A stretch of 64,000 bases of DNA from JABMOV01 sp964654545 (GTDB lineage Bacteria; Fidelibacterota; Marinisomatia; Marinisomatales; JABMOV01). The position numbers were made by a program, and so were the translations under genes. The notes under the pieces are model-generated. The model did no database searches. It was given only the letters and a program-made list of their open reading frames with translations, and was not told the origin of the DNA. Below, in pieces: positions 60,577 through 64,000 of the stretch; position 1 is the stretch's first letter, and each line of letters begins with the position of its first letter. The stretch covers positions 37,934 through 101,933 of the forward strand of contig CAZZIU010000009.1 of the NCBI GenBank assembly GCA_964654545.1, written 5' to 3'.

Positions 60577-63500
60577 TCAGATTGGCAAATCCAAAATTAC
60601 GCTCGTTCCCTTTTGTGAATTTGATTCAATTAGCAGCGATCCCCCCACATAACGCGCACGTTCTTCCATCCCAAGAATACCAAATCCACCATGTTGATTT
60701 GGTCTAGGATCAACCATGTTTGTAAATCCTTTCCCGTCGTCATGAATAATCATACGGAACAGTGAGTTGCTCTGGTGAAAAATCAATGTCACTTTTGATG
60801 CGCCGGCATGTTTCAAAATATTCGTAAAAGATTCCTGAAATATTCGATAAATAATAATTGTATAGTCGCGCGGTATCCTATTTTCATCAAATGAACCAGT
60901 TATTTCATATTTCAAATTGACCGTTTTGGTTATGTGTACCAGATGCTCTTTAATGGCGTCTTTTAAACCAAGATCGTCCAAGATACTCGGACGTAATTGA
61001 AATGTGAATCTGTGTATATCTTCAGATGTATCAGAGACCAATGTTTGACATTCTTTTATCATTTCTTCAACATTAACCCCAGTTGCTTGTTGGTCGCGAA
61101 TTACTTCCAAACTAAAGTTCAATGCTGATAATGATTGTCCTATCTGATCATGCAAGTCCTGACTTATACGCTTTCTTTCAGTCTCCTGAGCTCTGATTGC
61201 TTCCATTGATAATCTTTTTAAATCTTCTCGTTGGATTTCAAGAATATTCAGATTATTGAGTAATTCTTTTTCCAGCTTTTTTTGTTCTGAGATATCTTTA
61301 ATAAACGCAGTAAAAACGATTATATCGTCTCTTACTCTAACCGAAGTGGAAATAAGAATATTCAAAAATCTGTTGTTTTTAGTAATTCCGGTGGCACCAA
61401 CAGATTTCCCGACAACCGTAGTTGATTCTTTTATAATATAGGCTTCGATTCCGTGCCAGAATGAGCGAAATGCTTCATCCTGAGAGAACAATAATGCCAT
61501 TTTAGCATCACGCAATTCCTCTTCTGTGTAAGAGAAAGTGGTATAAGTGGCCTGATTGCAGGAAAGGATAATTCCATTCGCATTAAACTCAATTATCGGA
61601 TCAATAGCAGTCTCAATTAGCATCCTATAATTTTCACGCGATTGATGCAAATGTCTGGTTCTAATATCAACCTCAGATTCAAGCTCAGAGGTATACTTTC
61701 GTTTTTGGTAATAAGATCTAATAGTGTAACCTATTCCGGTAAATCCTATAGCAACAAGGGTGTAAAACCACCATTTTCTCCAGAAGGGCAGGGTTATAGT
61801 TATCACTGCGCTGGAAACAATGTCCGAGTAAACATCGTCTACTCCACGTGCCTTAAATTGAAATGAGTATTTTCCAGGTGGCAGATTTGTATATCGTATA
61901 GATTGAGTATGACTGCTAATTTCTGGCTGCCAATCGTTCTCATAGCCTTCTAGCTTTGTGACAACACGAATTTTATCTTCATCAATAAAGCTATTGGCCA
62001 CATAATGAAAGGTTAAATCATTGTTGTTGTATTCAAGTTCTATTGGTTCGTTGGGGTTTAATGAATCGTTAGTGGATTCTATGTAATTTAGATAGACGAA
62101 TGGTGGTGGTGATGGATCCCAGTCCCATTCCTCCATATAGACGGATACACCTTTGTTGGTACCAATCCAGATTCTTCCAAGACTATCAATGGCACTGGCA
62201 TTTCGATTTGTTTCAGGACCAATTAACCCATGGGAGGTAGTATAATAACGTAAATTTTCGCCATCCCATTTAAATACACCATTATCTGTACCAAACCATA
62301 ATCTTCCTTTTAAATCCTTTTCGATCATATAGACTGGTCTATCGATCGAGAAGGGGCTGGTTTGTTTATTTAATAATTTTGAAGACTTATCAAATTTATA
62401 CAGACCAAATTCACTTCCAGCAAATATTGCATCACCACTATCAAATAATTTGAATAGTCTCATCCTTCTAGTATCATCATTATCATAGAATGACCAATTA
62501 TCATTATAATACTCAGAAATTCCACCCATTAATCCAGCAACATATAATTTACCATCGTTCGTAGAAATCATGTCCCTAGCTCCGATTTGGAGCATGCTGT
62601 TTTTAATCCATGGCTGTATATGATTATTCTCTAATCTATCAATTCCTTCATTCGAATTAACTAATAGTAAGTTTTTATAGATTTCTAAACCAAACGCGAC
62701 ATCTCCTTTCGCCATACGGTATATTCTTAAGCTATCATTTGATAAATTGATAACACCTAAATGTGAAATGGCCCCATAGATCTTATGGTTGAATTCTTGA
62801 ATATCCATCATTCGTGAGTTTCCCTGTAATAAAGAAATGGGATTCAATAATGTAACTGGTTTAACTATATTACCAGCAATTCTTGTATATCCACTATTAT
62901 GCCCTAGTATTATTTTATGATCAATATAAATTGATGTCACTTCATCTTCTAATAATCCATTTACCTTGGAGTAATTTCGGAAGGTTGATCTCTGTACTTT
63001 AAAGATTCCTCTTGGGGTAGATACCCAAATATTTTCTTCAACATCTTTGTAGATAAAAGAAATTCCATTCACACTTAACTCATAAATATTGTTAATCTTT
63101 TTGAAATAGTCAGCTCCGGGAGCTAGATAAAAAAGTGAAGCTCTAGTTCCAAAGTATACGCCACCATAACAATCACTGATAAATTGTAAAATTTCAAAAT
63201 TCAAATACTTATAAGTTGTGACATTTTGAAAGATTGTATTATTAATAATGGTAATAGAATCATTTATAACAGTCCCCATCCATCCGTTACTGAAAACCAA
63301 TATCTCCTTTCCTCTTTTACAAGTACCGAGGATACTCATATTATAGCTATTTCTAAAAAAAGTTAAATCCTTACTAATTAAATCATAACTAAAAAGTCCA
63401 GCAGTAGTGCTTACAAATAATCGTTTGTCTACAACATTAATACCATTGATATTTTTATCACGTAGTATAGTAAACCATTTATCTTGGTTATAAATCATAA

Positions 63501-63954
63501 CACCATTTTGAATTGTATGAATAATAAAGTATTGAGATGATTCTAATATTCTATACTCAAAATTTCTTATTCTTATATCTGGGTGAATAGATACTTCATG
63601 TTTTAACCAACGACCATCACTATTAATTATAAATAAATAGTTTAAACTATCTTTGGATGATATAACTGTTGCAATAGTACCTTTGGATTTTGATAAATAT
63701 TTGAATGATAGATTAGAAAAATCTTCACCATCAACAATTATTTTTATTCGAGTCCACTTGGTTCCATCAAAGCTTATTATTCCTCGTGACGTTGCAAACC
63801 ATATATTGCCATTCTTGTTTTGTACAGTTGATTCCACTGTAAGATTAGTAAAAGCATCACTTTTTTCATATACATTATATCGAAAATTCCATGTATCAAT
63901 GCTAAATGATTTAGATACAAATAAACATACTAGTAGTATTCGTGTGAAAGACAT
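60577..63954 (-). CDS. Two-component sensor with propeller, PAS and NarL-type histidine kinase domains
   Basis: 1125 residues. A signal peptide leads to two-component-regulator propeller repeats over about 650 residues (for example 'LWFGTDNGVFKWDG' and 'IWIGTNKGVSVYME'). A Y_Y_Y domain follows ('NLPPGKYSFQFKARGVDD'), then one membrane helix (about 728-748), a short coiled coil, a PAS domain (about 770-890), and the HisKA_3 helix with H935 in 'ERKRISQDLHDQIGQSL'. The HATPase domain has 'NILKHAGASKVTL' and 'GGFGILGMEERA'. Family members sense polysaccharides or other ligands in the periplasm. No response regulator lies in the window, and the sirtuin gene follows directly. Confidence 0.92.
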   Translation of the reverse strand: MSFTRILLVCLFVSKSFSIDTWNFRYNVYEKSDAFTNLTVESTVQNKNGNIWFATSRGIISFDGTKWTRIKIIVDGEDFSNLSFKYLSKSKGTIATVISSKDSLNYLFIINSDGRWLKHEVSIHPDIRIRNFEYRILESSQYFIIHTIQNGVMIYNQDKWFTILRDKNINGINVVDKRLFVSTTAGLFSYDLISKDLTFFRNSYNMSILGTCKRGKEILVFSNGWMGTVINDSITIINNTIFQNVTTYKYLNFEILQFISDCYGGVYFGTRASLFYLAPGADYFKKINNIYELSVNGISFIYKDVEENIWVSTPRGIFKVQRSTFRNYSKVNGLLEDEVTSIYIDHKIILGHNSGYTRIAGNIVKPVTLLNPISLLQGNSRMMDIQEFNHKIYGAISHLGVINLSNDSLRIYRMAKGDVAFGLEIYKNLLLVNSNEGIDRLENNHIQPWIKNSMLQIGARDMISTNDGKLYVAGLMGGISEYYNDNWSFYDNDDTRRMRLFKLFDSGDAIFAGSEFGLYKFDKSSKLLNKQTSPFSIDRPVYMIEKDLKGRLWFGTDNGVFKWDGENLRYYTTSHGLIGPETNRNASAIDSLGRIWIGTNKGVSVYMEEWDWDPSPPPFVYLNYIESTNDSLNPNEPIELEYNNNDLTFHYVANSFIDEDKIRVVTKLEGYENDWQPEISSHTQSIRYTNLPPGKYSFQFKARGVDDVYSDIVSSAVITITLPFWRKWWFYTLVAIGFTGIGYTIRSYYQKRKYTSELESEVDIRTRHLHQSRENYRMLIETAIDPIIEFNANGIILSCNQATYTTFSYTEEELRDAKMALLFSQDEAFRSFWHGIEAYIIKESTTVVGKSVGATGITKNNRFLNILISTSVRVRDDIIVFTAFIKDISEQKKLEKELLNNLNILEIQREDLKRLSMEAIRAQETERKRISQDLHDQIGQSLSALNFSLEVIRDQQATGVNVEEMIKECQTLVSDTSEDIHRFTFQLRPSILDDLGLKDAIKEHLVHITKTVNLKYEITGSFDENRIPRDYTIIIYRIFQESFTNILKHAGASKVTLIFHQSNSLFRMIIHDDGKGFTNMVDPRPNQHGGFGILGMEERARYVGGSLLIESNSQKGTSVILDLPI

Positions 63955-64000
63955 TTCCTCTTAAGTTATATCAGAAAAGTATTACTATAAAAGAATCAAT

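Overview
The window reads as an AT-rich chromosomal segment of a Gram-negative bacterium of the FCB (Bacteroidetes-like) assemblage, most plausibly Candidatus Marinimicrobia (Neomarinimicrobiota, SAR406) or a close relative. The grounds are secreted proteins ending in a 'YPNPFNP...' C-terminal sorting domain, dockerin-like EF-hand pairs on surface proteins, a fused CcoNO subunit and signal-peptidase-II lipoproteins. The taxon is inferred from gene style, not from a marker-gene comparison. Coding density is high, no gene-free stretch reaches 300 bases, and I see no insertion sequence, prophage, tRNA, rRNA or CRISPR array.

Layout. (1) 1-14.5 kb is an envelope and redox block: the end of a patatin-like lipase, DsbD, a TlpA-like lipoprotein, an M1 metallopeptidase fused to an Omp85-like barrel, a beta-propeller lipoprotein, a pentaheme cytochrome lipoprotein, an FG-GAP surface protein and a 1379-residue secreted protein. 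DsbD and TlpA could supply the reducing power needed to mature the cytochrome. (2) 14.5-27 kb is housekeeping: HtrA/DegP, IleRS, a DksA-type protein, LspA, RluD, Xer recombinase, PEP carboxykinase, hibernation factor, MetK and AhcY. An unassigned three-way-junction RNA candidate precedes metK. (3) 27-38 kb is a cbb3 oxidase locus: a hemerythrin protein, a TauE/DsbD_2-like membrane protein, CcoI, CcoS, CcoNO, CcoQ, a single-heme CcoP, CcoG, CcoH, heme A synthase, an Rrf2 regulator with an iron-sulfur cysteine triad, and thioredoxin.

(4) 38-45 kb: MscS, an RNA methyltransferase, an iodotyrosine-deiodinase-like flavoprotein, MiaA, then pyrRBC behind a PyrR-type attenuator. (5) 45-51.3 kb: rplM-rpsI-rpsB-tsf-pyrH-frr, closed by a bidirectional terminator against nrdJ (B12-dependent ribonucleotide reductase). 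The nrdJ upstream region carries two DnaA-box-like sites and two hairpins. (6) 51.6-54.3 kb: a coupled BtpA/SgcQ - HAD phosphatase - radical SAM operon of unknown function. (7) 54.3-64 kb, minus strand: a lipoprotein hydrolase coupled to an M36 metallopeptidase, then a UspA + SLC13 pair, a sirtuin, and a large propeller-sensor histidine kinase.

Best leads for something new: the metK-ahcY leader structure, the BtpA-HAD-radical SAM operon, the IYD-like dehalogenase candidate, the M1-barrel fusion beside a pentaheme lipoprotein, and the Rrf2/hemerythrin/cbb3 regulatory palindromes.
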